NCBI GenBank assembly: GCA_900768035.1
Contig: CAAGBH010000148.1
Coordinates: forward strand, 1-6,301
Direction: 5' to 3'
Length of the DNA: 6,301 bases
Source of the DNA: Clostridia bacterium
GTDB lineage: Bacteria; Bacillota; Clostridia; Oscillospirales; Acutalibacteraceae
The notes beneath the pieces are model-generated. The model had not been told where the DNA came from. It saw nothing but the letters and a program-made list of their open reading frames with translations, and ran no database searches. Position 1 is the first letter of the stretch; every line of letters starts with the position of its first letter. Below, piece by piece: positions 1-5,340 of the stretch. The position numbers were made by a program, and so were the translations under genes.

Positions 1-119
1 CATATGTGATGATCTATGACAAGCCACACGCTCCGCTTGAAATCAAAGACCTTCAGCGGTGGTGCAATAGCAAATGGATATTCAAATCGACAAAAAGGTT
101 TGAGGACTACAGAGTATAG
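1..119 (+). CDS. C-terminal fragment of an upstream gene, function unknown
   Basis: An open frame enters from the left edge (codons in phase with position 3) and ends at TAG 117-119, giving 38 residues that start YVMIYDKPHAPL and end FEDYRV. The composition is ordinary for a coding tail, with W, C, K, F and charged residues mixed. The stop lies just before the G-run that serves as ribosome binding site for the next gene, as expected in an operon. I do not recognise the family from so short a tail. The start and most of the protein lie outside the window, so no function is proposed. Confidence 0.6.
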   Translation, partial: YVMIYDKPHAPLEIKDLQRWCNSKWIFKSTKRFEDYRV

Positions 120-128
120 GGGGGATGA

Positions 129-455
129 ATGTTGACAGTAAGTGACACGGCCTTTGAGGAAGCGGTGAACGGCGGTATCCTGTCGAGAGAAAAGCACCGG
201 GCGATTAAGGGCTTTGACCGCAAGCAGATGGAGCGGTATATCGCAAGCATCTATCGGAGCGGCTTTGAGGATGGGTGCAATGCCATCTACGATTCGGTAC
301 AGGCCGAGGCGGCGGCGAAGCACAGCAACCCGGATGACGAATTCGAGGAAGTCAAGGCCGATTGGGACGATGTACTGAGATTGATTGGCGAGGTGAAGGG
401 GGCAACGCCGGAGTTACTGAGAGATATAGACAAAAAACTAAGAGAGGTATTCTGA
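129..455 (+). CDS. Hypothetical phage protein, 108 aa
   Basis: A 108-residue soluble, charged protein that I do not recognise. Residues 1-60 hold a basic, helical-looking stretch (KHRAIKGFDRKQMERYIASIYR) followed by GFEDG; residues 70-85 are acidic; residues 85-108 form a probable C-terminal helix ending LREVF. There is no signal peptide, membrane segment or Cys cluster. The start is ATG 129, four bases after the six-G run 119-124. The nearby ATG at 125 is out of frame and stops within seven codons. TTG 132 is a possible alternative with better spacing. One base separates its TGA from the TTG start of the metallophosphoesterase gene, so the two are almost certainly co-translated. The C-terminal VKGATPELL slightly resembles a DNA-binding helix-hairpin-helix turn, but this is too weak to call. 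Confidence 0.8.
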   Translation: MLTVSDTAFEEAVNGGILSREKHRAIKGFDRKQMERYIASIYRSGFEDGCNAIYDSVQAEAAAKHSNPDDEFEEVKADWDDVLRLIGEVKGATPELLRDIDKKLREVF

Positions 456-459
456 GTTG
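441..459 (+). promoter_or_regulatory. RBS and TTG start codon of the metallophosphoesterase gene
   Basis: AGAGAGG at 441-447 lies nine bases before TTG 457-459. The reading frame is closed upstream by TAA 439-441, and there is no in-frame ATG between TTG and the first metal-binding motif (Asp29/His31). The rare TTG must therefore be the initiator. The site overlaps the end of the preceding gene, whose TGA is 453-455. Confidence 0.7.
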
Positions 460-1266
460 CTAAACGATTTTATCCCGGTTGTAAACAGGCTGAGAGTGGA
501 AGACCACCCGGAAAAGCAGTTGACCATCATCCCTCTTGCGGACGCACACTATGGGAGCAAGGAGTTTAACGAGACAAGGTGGACGAACACGCTTAAGCGC
601 ATCCAAGATGACCCACATTGCTTCTGTGTACTGGTTGGCGATCTGATTGACAACGGCCTCAAGAACTCGCTGACAAATGTGTACGATGCTACCGCATCGC
701 CGCTCGAACAAAAGGAATGGTTGCGGAACGAATTAAAGCCGTTAGCACCAAAAATCCTTGCGGCGGTGGGGGGCAACCATGAACGGCGCACGGCGAGGGA
801 AGTTGACCAAGACCCCCTGTACGATGTGATGCTCCACTTGGGCATCGAAGACAAGTACCGCCCCAACATCTGCTTTATGCAAGTCCGTCTTGTGTACGAT
901 ACATCGAAGGAGCGGAACAAACAGCGATGCGAGTGGTCATTCGCCATCACTCATGGCAACGGCGGCGGTCAGTACATTGGCTCATCGGCGAACCGGGTGC
1001 AGACCTTCGGCATGGCGATAGAGGGGATCGATTGCCTCATAACAGGCCACACGCACAAGCCATTAACTTTCCCGGCGGCGAAGTTGGTCTTCGAGCATGG
1101 TGCGGTATTGCGGAAGCAGTTCGTGGTGGCGGTGGCCTCGTCCTTCTTGGACTACGGCGGCTATCCTGTCCAAAAGCTGATGACTCCCACGGCGCAGACA
1201 ACAACCGAGATAACGATGACCTACTACACCGATGGGGTAAAGAAAATAAAGGTAACACAGGATTAA
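457..1266 (+). CDS. Calcineurin-type metallophosphoesterase
   Basis: A 269-aa metal-dependent phosphoesterase. The family signatures are in order: D-x-H at Asp29/His31 (ADAHYGS), GDLIDN with Asp62, GGNHER with Asn107/His108/Glu109, a lone His166 (ITHGNGGG), and GHTH with His198/His200. Together these supply the usual two-metal site, and none is missing. The length suits a single catalytic domain, and there is no signal peptide, so it should be cytoplasmic. Family members cleave phosphomonoesters or phosphodiesters, including nucleic-acid ends (SbcD/Mre11 nucleases, the phosphatase domain of bacterial Pnkp). The substrate cannot be read from sequence. Similar genes are common in Firmicutes phages beside replication genes, so a nucleic-acid substrate is the favoured inference. 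Translation starts at TTG. The stop is followed at once by GGGGG, which serves the next gene. Confidence 0.93.
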   Translation: MLNDFIPVVNRLRVEDHPEKQLTIIPLADAHYGSKEFNETRWTNTLKRIQDDPHCFCVLVGDLIDNGLKNSLTNVYDATASPLEQKEWLRNELKPLAPKILAAVGGNHERRTAREVDQDPLYDVMLHLGIEDKYRPNICFMQVRLVYDTSKERNKQRCEWSFAITHGNGGGQYIGSSANRVQTFGMAIEGIDCLITGHTHKPLTFPAAKLVFEHGAVLRKQFVVAVASSFLDYGGYPVQKLMTPTAQTTTEITMTYYTDGVKKIKVTQD

Positions 1267-1276
1267 GGGGGAAAAG

Positions 1277-1552
1277 ATGATAAAGGTAGATGCGGAAAAA
1301 TTCGGCTTGTTGTGCGTATGTGCGATTCGATACTGCCACGGCAGAGAGACATATATGCCGAGTTTAGTGCAAGGAATCGTGCGGCAGTATCTGAAACAGA
1401 TTGATGACAGGGAACTCCATGTGATGATTGCCGATTGTGATTTCCAAGAATGGGCTGACCTCTACGGCGATGAGAAAATAGACAAGCCCGGATGGCTGAA
1501 GTGGAAAGAGGATTTGCTTGCCGAACAGAAAAGGAGAAACGAGCGGAATTGA
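1277..1552 (+). CDS. Conserved-looking phage protein of unknown function, 91 aa
   Basis: A 91-residue protein. Its middle (GRETYMPSLVQGIV, residues 22-35) and second half (CDFQEW and KPGWLKW, residues 54-76) look like a small uncharacterised protein I recall from many Firmicutes phages and prophages, with the general pattern AIRYC-GR-TYMP...DCDF...LYGDE-IDKPGWL. No function is established that I know of. Cys13, Cys15, Cys20 and Cys54 are present but not in a CxxC pattern. The C-terminus is a basic helix (KRRNERN). The start ATG 1277 has GGGGG at 1267-1271, five bases upstream, and lies ten bases after the metallophosphoesterase stop. It is followed by the only sizeable non-coding gap in the window, so it may be the last gene of a transcription or processing segment. 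Confidence 0.85.
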   Translation: MIKVDAEKFGLLCVCAIRYCHGRETYMPSLVQGIVRQYLKQIDDRELHVMIADCDFQEWADLYGDEKIDKPGWLKWKEDLLAEQKRRNERN

Positions 1553-1573
1553 TGAGATTTGTGCGATGAAAAA

Positions 1574-1588
1574 GTGCGGAAAACGCAC
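1574..1588 (-). terminator. Small hairpin with a U-tract on the minus strand; weak terminator candidate
   Basis: GTGCG (1574-1578) and CGCAC (1584-1588) form a perfect 5-bp stem around a GAAAA loop. Read on the minus strand the stem is followed by TTTTTC, which is the layout of a short intrinsic terminator. On the plus strand it is followed by A residues, so it would not end the forward operon. TGTGCG at 1560-1565 could pair with the same 3' arm in a longer-loop alternative. The stem is short and no minus-strand gene is supported, so this is tentative. An RNA processing or mRNA-stability hairpin is equally possible. Confidence 0.25.
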
Positions 1589-1631
1589 AAAAATCACGAA
1601 GAAAACTGCTCAAATAATCTTTACAATTTTG

Positions 1632-1641
1632 TTCAATTGAA
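1632..1641. repeat. Perfect 10-bp palindrome upstream of an RBS
   Basis: TTCAATTGAA is its own reverse complement and touches the ribosome binding site AAGGGGG (1641-1647) of the gene at 1657. It lies in the A+T-rich gap 1553-1656. Its position would suit a repressor half-site pair or a weak RNA hairpin that affects ribosome access. I found no convincing -35/-10 pair around it, and palindromes of this length occur by chance in A+T-rich DNA. Confidence 0.25.
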
Positions 1642-1656
1642 AGGGGGAAAGTAAAG

Positions 1657-1992
1657 ATGACGAGTGACCTTATAAGCAGACAGGCGGCACTTGACATCAT
1701 CGACAGCGAATTGAACGGATGGCTGACGGACGATGAGCGGTTACACCTTGAAGGAGTCGCAATCGGCATTTCGGACTTACCAACCATCGACCCGGCAGAA
1801 AACGGCGGCTGTTTGGGATGCCAATACGAAAAACTTGGGCAATGGAGAATGAAAGAACTCGACAAATTCCGTAAGTATGAAGTGGTTTGTTCGGAGTGCG
1901 GCGCAAAATACATCGGAAATTATGATGCTTATGACGAGCCGTGTGAGTTTAACTACTGTCCCAATTGTGGGTCGAGAATGGATATTGAGTGA
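1657..1992 (+). CDS. Cys-rich phage protein with C-terminal zinc ribbon, 111 aa
   Basis: The N-terminus (DLISRQAALDII, residues 4-15) followed by LPTIDP (41-46) matches a pattern I recall in many small Firmicutes phage proteins of unknown role. The C-terminal half carries paired cysteines: Cys52/Cys55 (CLGC), Cys78/Cys81 (CSEC) and Cys101/Cys104 (CPNC), with Cys96 extra. CSEC...CPNCG is a classic zinc-ribbon arrangement, and the first CxxC may form part of a second site. Expected to be cytoplasmic. Zinc ribbons of this kind bind nucleic acid or proteins, and the partner is unknown. The start ATG 1657 has AAGGGGG at 1641-1647, nine bases upstream. The stop TGA overlaps the ATG of the next gene (TGATG), so translation is probably coupled. 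It opens the small-gene run after the non-coding gap. Confidence 0.87.
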   Translation: MTSDLISRQAALDIIDSELNGWLTDDERLHLEGVAIGISDLPTIDPAENGGCLGCQYEKLGQWRMKELDKFRKYEVVCSECGAKYIGNYDAYDEPCEFNYCPNCGSRMDIE

Positions 1993-2210
1993 TGATTAGG
2001 GTGGAATGGTACTGCAAACGATGCGGAAAACTAATCGAGCAAAAGGAATATAGTCTGCTCCCGGGTTATGAGGAAGTAAGCCCCGGAACGATTACAGACC
2101 AGTTCTGCGAGAACTGCCTTGTCGAATATGAGGCACTCATGTGCAGACAGGCAGAGGAACGGAGAATGTTTTTTGAGGAGATGCAAGATGGACGAAGAAC
2201 GAATCAGTAA
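1992..2210 (+). CDS. Small putative zinc-binding protein, 72 aa
   Basis: From ATG 1992 the product is 72 residues. Cys8/Cys11 (CKRC) and Cys39/Cys42 (CENC) are spaced like a four-Cys zinc finger or rubredoxin-type knuckle pair. The C-terminal third (EERRMFFEEMQ) is a charged helix. GTG 1989 is in frame and could add one residue, but the ATG forms the compact TGATG overlap with the previous stop and there is no good RBS for either, so coupled re-initiation on ATG is preferred. The end overlaps the next gene by 23 bases. I do not recognise a named family. Together with the gene before it and the one at 2741 it forms a set of small zinc-ribbon-like proteins. Confidence 0.8.
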   Translation: MIRVEWYCKRCGKLIEQKEYSLLPGYEEVSPGTITDQFCENCLVEYEALMCRQAEERRMFFEEMQDGRRTNQ

Positions 2211-2340
2211 TTTCTTTTTGGCTCTGCTGATACTGCTTGCGATGCTACTGTTTATCGGGCTGTGCGTACTTGCGATTTGGGGCATCGTGGTCATGGTCAA
2301 GAACGGCATTCTGCCTGTGCTGATGGGGGACGGCGCATGA
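2188..2340 (+). CDS. Single-pass small membrane protein, 50 aa
   Basis: A 50-residue product starting at ATG 2188. A good site (GAGGAG, 2175-2180) sits seven bases upstream. The in-frame ATG at 2119 has no such site and would add a Cys/Arg-rich stretch that is only a shadow of the overlapping gene. Residues 1-8 are polar and acidic, residues 9-37 are one long hydrophobic segment (FFLALLILLAMLLF onward), and the short tail ends MGDGA. This predicts one inner-membrane helix. The family is not recognised. Its place in an early-gene cluster, with no endolysin nearby, argues against a holin. A membrane-targeted accessory role such as superinfection exclusion or host modulation is possible but unproven. 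It overlaps the preceding gene by 23 bases and the following one by ATGA. Confidence 0.75.
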   Translation: MDEERISNFFLALLILLAMLLFIGLCVLAIWGIVVMVKNGILPVLMGDGA

Positions 2341-2501
2341 ATCACGATAGAGCAGTTAAGTGGTTGGACACGATGGAGTCCGCATTGGTAAGAGCCGAAA
2401 CGGCAAGGAAGGACATCGATCTGATTCTGATGATGCGGTTAGAGAGGGACAGATTAGAAAGTGAGGTAAGAAATGAAACTGTTCAACAAGAAAGGAAGTG
2501 A
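2337..2501 (+). CDS. Small charged helical protein, 54 aa
   Basis: ATG 2337 overlaps the previous stop as ATGA, with GGGGGA (2325-2330) six bases upstream, so both an RBS and coupling support this start. The 54-residue product is nearly all predicted helix, with alternating charged and hydrophobic residues (WLDTMESALVRAETARKD, then LERDRLESEV). It has no Gly, Pro or Cys, so a short coiled coil is likely. The family is unknown. It could dimerise or bind a neighbouring protein. It overlaps the following gene by 29 bases in another frame, which is longer than the other junctions here, but that next gene has its own RBS within this coding region. Confidence 0.7.
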   Translation: MNHDRAVKWLDTMESALVRAETARKDIDLILMMRLERDRLESEVRNETVQQERK

Positions 2502-2763
2502 AGCAGTAGTGGAAGAACCGAAAACGGAAGTCAAGGTGGTGGAAGCTCCGCTGACTATCGAGCGAGTGCTTGAGGCAACGAGGAGCGGCGAACTTTCGGC
2601 AGAAGATGGGTGCGCCTTAGTATTTGCCGTAACCGACAAGGACGGCAACATTCAGATGGGCGGTAACGGCTCGACAGGCCATGTGATTGGAATCGCCGTG
2701 AACCTCATTCAGCAGACAGGCAGATTGCCGGAGAAGCAGAATGGCGAACAGGAAGTCATTTGA
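2473..2763 (+). CDS. Hypothetical phage protein, 96 aa
   Basis: A 96-residue product from ATG 2473, with GAGG (2463-2466) six bases upstream. The N-terminus (MKLFNKKG) is basic. Residues 10-27 are rich in Glu, Val and Lys and look disordered. Residues 28-80 look folded: a helix (TIERVLEATRSGEL), then FAVTDKDGNIQMGG, which reads as beta-turn-beta, then a helix (GHVIGIAVNLIQQ). The tail is polar. There are no transmembrane or signal features. I do not recognise the family. The first 29 bases overlap the previous gene, and the last 23 bases overlap the small zinc ribbon gene at 2741. Confidence 0.78.
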   Translation: MKLFNKKGSEAVVEEPKTEVKVVEAPLTIERVLEATRSGELSAEDGCALVFAVTDKDGNIQMGGNGSTGHVIGIAVNLIQQTGRLPEKQNGEQEVI

Positions 2764-2911
2764 GATGCGGCTGTTCCGTTGCCCATCGTGCGGCGAGACT
2801 ATGTACGCCGCAAAAAAGAAGGGCAAGATGACAGGGGACGGACACGTTAAGACGATGTACTGCCCATACTGCAAGGAACGGCGAGACTTCATTCAAGAGG
2901 GGAAGAAATGA
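2741..2911 (+). CDS. Very small zinc-ribbon protein, 56 aa
   Basis: A short gene that is easy to miss. ATG 2741 has GGAG at 2730-2733, seven bases upstream, and the frame runs to TGA 2909-2911. The 56-residue product has CPSCG at Cys14/Cys17 and CPYC at Cys41/Cys44, joined by a basic linker (KKKGKMTGDG). This is a textbook two-knuckle zinc ribbon. Lys and Arg dominate the rest, so nucleic-acid binding is plausible. The start overlaps the preceding gene by 23 bases, and the stop overlaps the exonuclease start as ATGA, so it is translationally tied to the nuclease. It could be an accessory factor of the recombination module or an unrelated host-modulation peptide; the sequence does not decide. 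Confidence 0.8.
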   Translation: MANRKSFEMRLFRCPSCGETMYAAKKKGKMTGDGHVKTMYCPYCKERRDFIQEGKK

Positions 2912-2912
2912 G
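2899..2912 (+). repeat. 14-base stop/start junction repeat, copy 1
   Basis: GGGGAAGAAATGAG holds the RBS, the ATG of the exonuclease gene and the TGA of the upstream zinc ribbon gene. The identical 14 bases recur at 3603-3616 in the same role and register, so both upstream proteins end in Gly-Lys-Lys. Confidence 0.8.
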
Positions 2913-3615
2913 AATAGATTTCAACGAGGACAAGCACGAATACTCCGTGGGCGGCGTGGTCATTCCAAGCGTATCCGAAATCCTTGCCCCACTATCGGCA
3001 GACCGATATAGTCAGATCGACAAGTTCGTGCTTAAGAATGCCGCCGAAAGAGGAACGGCTGTCCATGCGGCAACAAGGGCTATTGACTACGGATTTGCCC
3101 CGGAAGAGGATTTCTCTATATCTGCTTATCTGAAAGCATACTATATGTTTCTCAGAGAAGTTAAGCCGGAATGGGAGATGATTGAGCAGATAGTGTGGTA
3201 TTGCCGATACTTGGGCGATACGCCTCTATACGCCGGAACAGTAGACCGCTACGGCAAGATTGACGGCAAGCCATGTGTGGTGGACATCAAGACCTACGCC
3301 TCGCTTTCCACGGACGCTTTCATCGGCGCAAGCTGTCAGACGATTCTCTACCGGGATGCCATCGAGGCAATGAAGGACATGGACGGAACGCCGGAGATGG
3401 TGAAAAGCGTGTGGCGTGAGAACGATGAGTGGATGGATAAAGAGGATGTCATCAGACGATATGTCCTACATCTAAAGTCAGACGGCAACTACCGTTTTGC
3501 CTCTCTTGATAACTTCGACAAAGAGCGAGAGTTCAGAAGCGGATCGGTAGCGTGGTCATTGGTAAATCTTAAATACGATATTCAGAGCGCATACAGAAAG
3601 AAGGGGAAGAAATGA
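2908..3615 (+). CDS. PD-(D/E)XK nuclease, RecB/Cas4-like phage exonuclease
   Basis: A 235-aa protein with the pattern of RecB-family nucleases: a helix with RGTAVHAAT carrying His53, then YAGTVDRYGKIDG with Asp113, VVDIKT with Asp126 and Lys128 (the D-x-K part), and a later helix with Gln144 and Tyr148 (CQTILYRDA). These are the metal-binding and catalytic positions of the fold, and all are present. There is no Cys cluster of the Cas4 iron-sulfur type. Enzymes of this group degrade or resect DNA ends, and in phages they often pair with a single-strand annealing protein. The next gene is a candidate for that partner, joined by an ATGA overlap. The start ATG 2908 has AGAGGGG five bases upstream. 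A structure-specific endonuclease is the main alternative. Confidence 0.87.
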   Translation: MRIDFNEDKHEYSVGGVVIPSVSEILAPLSADRYSQIDKFVLKNAAERGTAVHAATRAIDYGFAPEEDFSISAYLKAYYMFLREVKPEWEMIEQIVWYCRYLGDTPLYAGTVDRYGKIDGKPCVVDIKTYASLSTDAFIGASCQTILYRDAIEAMKDMDGTPEMVKSVWRENDEWMDKEDVIRRYVLHLKSDGNYRFASLDNFDKEREFRSGSVAWSLVNLKYDIQSAYRKKGKK

Positions 3616-3616
3616 G
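3603..3616 (+). repeat. 14-base stop/start junction repeat, copy 2
   Basis: An exact second copy of GGGGAAGAAATGAG. It ends the nuclease gene (Gly-Lys-Lys-stop) and supplies the RBS and ATG of the candidate annealing protein gene. Confidence 0.8.
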
Positions 3617-4400
3617 CGAGAGTTACACAGTAAACAGCGATAAGTGGCTCACAACCAAGGACGTATATTTGCCGGACAGAAGTCTAACTATGCCAGTACA
3701 GTACGAACTGTATGGTAGCGCACAGGCCAAGAGAGAAAAGACGAGAAGCGGTTACAAGATTACTGCTCCGGGCGGCGGCTCTGTGATGCTGAAGAGAGGT
3801 GTTGACTTCGGAGAGGTAAGCGGAAGAGATTGCATTTGGAAGGGCGGCGCAGAGAAGTTAGCCTTGGCATATGGGATGCTTCAGCACTACACCGTGGAAG
3901 TCGCAGAAGAGAAGTTCGGCAAGGACGAGGAAGCGTTCTTCTTCTACCGGGTACGTTGTGACCTTGTGAAGGTGGCGCAGAACGGACAGGAATATGTTTT
4001 CTCTACAGGCAGAGGTTCGAGCAATTCGAGAGAGAAGTCTAATAGTAAACAGAATCCTTACGATGTGTCGAATAAAATATTGAAAATCGCCTCTAAGAGG
4101 GCGCTCTCATCAGCGGCGATTGCTCTTACCGGGCTTTCGGATCTCTTCACAGTTGATTTGGAAGAGGACGAACTTTATAGAATCGGAGCGAAGAGAGCGG
4201 CAGAGTCTTCCGCAGAAGATGCGCTTACTTCCGATGAACAGAACGCCATCTTTGCCATCGCCGAAAAGGCCGGGTATTCGTTGGGCGAAACAAAGAAGAT
4301 GCTTAATAAGTACGCAAAGGAAAACGGATACAAGTCCGTTGCGGAGATTAGGCATAAGGACTACAAGTCTGTGTGTGATTTATTCAGAACAAATGAATAA
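3612..4400 (+). CDS. Putative ssDNA annealing / recombination protein with GAEKL motif
   Basis: A 262-aa protein. Residues 64-88 (VDFGEV...WKGGAEKLALAYGM) and 150-184 (VSNKILKIASKRAL...TGLSDLFTVDLEED) match a pattern I recall in a widespread phage family: DYG-IPGTKKP-L-KPGAEKL, then N--LKMAKKRA---A-L--TG-SD-FTQD-ED. The family is usually annotated hypothetical or loosely as recombination-related. The middle is rich in aromatic and beta residues. A Ser/Gly/Lys-rich loop lies near 132-147, and residues 205-262 look like a separate helical tail domain (SDEQNAIFAIAEKAG onward). Immediate position after a nuclease and before an SSB-like gene suggests a Rad52/Erf/Sak-type annealing role, but I cannot show the fold. 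The start overlaps the nuclease stop as ATGA with a G-run upstream. Confidence 0.55.
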   Translation: MSESYTVNSDKWLTTKDVYLPDRSLTMPVQYELYGSAQAKREKTRSGYKITAPGGGSVMLKRGVDFGEVSGRDCIWKGGAEKLALAYGMLQHYTVEVAEEKFGKDEEAFFFYRVRCDLVKVAQNGQEYVFSTGRGSSNSREKSNSKQNPYDVSNKILKIASKRALSSAAIALTGLSDLFTVDLEEDELYRIGAKRAAESSAEDALTSDEQNAIFAIAEKAGYSLGETKKMLNKYAKENGYKSVAEIRHKDYKSVCDLFRTNE

Positions 4401-4420
4401 AATGCAAAGGAGATAAATAT

Positions 4421-4759
4421 ATGGCAGTAGCTGTGAAGGTCGGAGAAATCTATCCGGCGAAGACGCTGAAGAGCGGAATGGGGAAGAAGGGCGCATGGGC
4501 GTTGCTGAAGGTCAAGGCCGAGAAGGGCTACGATGAGATTGACATTTGGGCAACCAATGCCGAAGAACTGAAGAATCCACAGGCGGTGAAGGTGGTCGGA
4601 ATCGAGTCGGCGCAGATTACCAATCAGCGGTCACAGGACGGCACGAAGTGGTACACCCACTACTCCGTTAATGCGAAACTGGAATCCATCGCCGGACATT
4701 CCGAGGGCGGCGAGTGGGTCACCCCGGAAGAAGACCTCGATGACATCTTCAAACTGTAA
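4421..4759 (+). CDS. Putative single-stranded DNA-binding (SSB-like) protein, 112 aa
   Basis: A 112-aa protein. Residues 1-90 read as alternating beta strands (VKVGEIYPAK, GAWALLKVKAE, DEIDIWAT, VKVVGIESAQIT, KWYTHYSVNAKLESI) with aromatic residues, which fits an OB fold. The C-terminus is acidic and ends DLDDIFKL. This echoes the acidic tip with a terminal hydrophobic residue that bacterial and phage SSBs use to recruit partners, although it is not the canonical DDDIPF. It follows the nuclease and candidate annealing protein, which is the usual neighbourhood for SSB. AAAGGAGA at 4406-4413, seven bases before ATG 4421, is the most consensus-like RBS in the window and hints at high expression, as an abundant SSB would need. 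There is no canonical SSB signature, so the call rests on fold pattern, tail and context. Confidence 0.5.
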   Translation: MAVAVKVGEIYPAKTLKSGMGKKGAWALLKVKAEKGYDEIDIWATNAEELKNPQAVKVVGIESAQITNQRSQDGTKWYTHYSVNAKLESIAGHSEGGEWVTPEEDLDDIFKL

Positions 4760-4767
4760 GGTGAGAT

Positions 4768-5340
4768 ATGGCAGAAGAGAAGAATAAGGGCGGCAGACCA
4801 CCGCTCACGGCAGAAGAAAAGGCACTACGCCTTGCCGAGAGAGAGGAAGCGGCGGTTGCGGCGAACAGGGCAGAAAATGACCTCTTCATCGGTCATGCGT
4901 GGGCGGCACTCAGCCGCCCCCCTGTCAACCTAAACGATCCGGCAGATGTGGAACAGAGAGTAACGGAGTATGCTTTGTCTTGCAGAAACAGCGGCCTCAG
5001 ACCCAATCCCCCTGCCCTTGCGGCATGGTTGGGTATCACTTCCGATGACCTCTCGACATGGCTCACAGGCGTTGGCTCAGAAGAACAGAAGAGGACGGCG
5101 GCGAGAATTTACCAGTTCTTGCATCAGAGTTTCGCAGACACCGCCCTCGCCGGAAAGATACCTTCCGCAACTGTGGTCTTCCTCGCCAAAAACTGGTTCG
5201 GATATTCGGATGCGGTCAGACTCGAAACGGCATCGACAGTTGACAGAAAGAAGAGCCTTGACGAACTCGCCAAGGAAGCGGCGGCACTCCCGGACGGAGA
5301 CATCATCGAAGCAAAAGTAAAGGATGTAAAAAAGAAATGA
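4768..5340 (+). CDS. Terminase small subunit-like / DNA-packaging-type protein, 190 aa
   Basis: A 190-aa protein. The basic N-terminus KGGRPPLTAEEK resembles the DNA-binding leader seen in many small terminases and phage HTH proteins. Residues 61-100 form helices around ALAAWLGITSDDLSTWL, a helix-turn-helix-like unit. Residues 105-150 end in IPSATVVFLAKNWFGYSD, close in pattern to the KF-LKNNFGW-D motif of one phage DNA-packaging/small-terminase family. The C-terminus is a Lys-rich tail. No large terminase or portal gene is in view, so if it is a small terminase it is separated from its partner. A replication-module DNA-binding protein of the same fold is the main alternative. The start ATG 4768 follows AAGGTGAG closely, and the stop overlaps the RNA ligase gene as ATGA. 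Confidence 0.5.
   Translation: MAEEKNKGGRPPLTAEEKALRLAEREEAAVAANRAENDLFIGHAWAALSRPPVNLNDPADVEQRVTEYALSCRNSGLRPNPPALAAWLGITSDDLSTWLTGVGSEEQKRTAARIYQFLHQSFADTALAGKIPSATVVFLAKNWFGYSDAVRLETASTVDRKKSLDELAKEAAALPDGDIIEAKVKDVKKK

Noticed and set aside
927..1280. A 117-codon plus-strand frame overlapping the metallophosphoesterase C-terminus
   Set aside because: Arg/Gly/Asp-rich out-of-frame translation of a gene whose own frame contains the essential His166 and GHTH motifs.
1566..1640. A 24-codon ORF (MKKCGKRTKITKK...) in the gap, possible leader peptide
   Set aside because: No ribosome binding site of useful strength and no regulatory codon run. Its sequence coincides with the hairpin. Kept only as a remote possibility.
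1611..1650. Possible promoter in the A+T-rich gap
   Set aside because: No -35 and -10 pair with acceptable spacing could be found. TTTACA near 1620 has only G-rich sequence at the expected -10 position.
1263..1913. A 216-codon minus-strand open frame running across two genes and the non-coding gap
   Set aside because: Its product is Ser/Arg/Pro-rich without recognisable motifs, it has no convincing RBS, and it lies opposite two well-supported plus-strand genes. It looks like a codon-bias shadow.
2119..2187. Longer N-terminus for the membrane peptide from ATG 2119
   Set aside because: The added stretch is the out-of-frame shadow of the overlapping Cys gene, and the strong GAGGAG site points to ATG 2188.
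4970..5320. A 116-codon plus-strand frame inside the packaging-like gene
   Set aside because: Ser/Arg/Pro-rich shadow with no RBS. The other frame has a coherent domain pattern.
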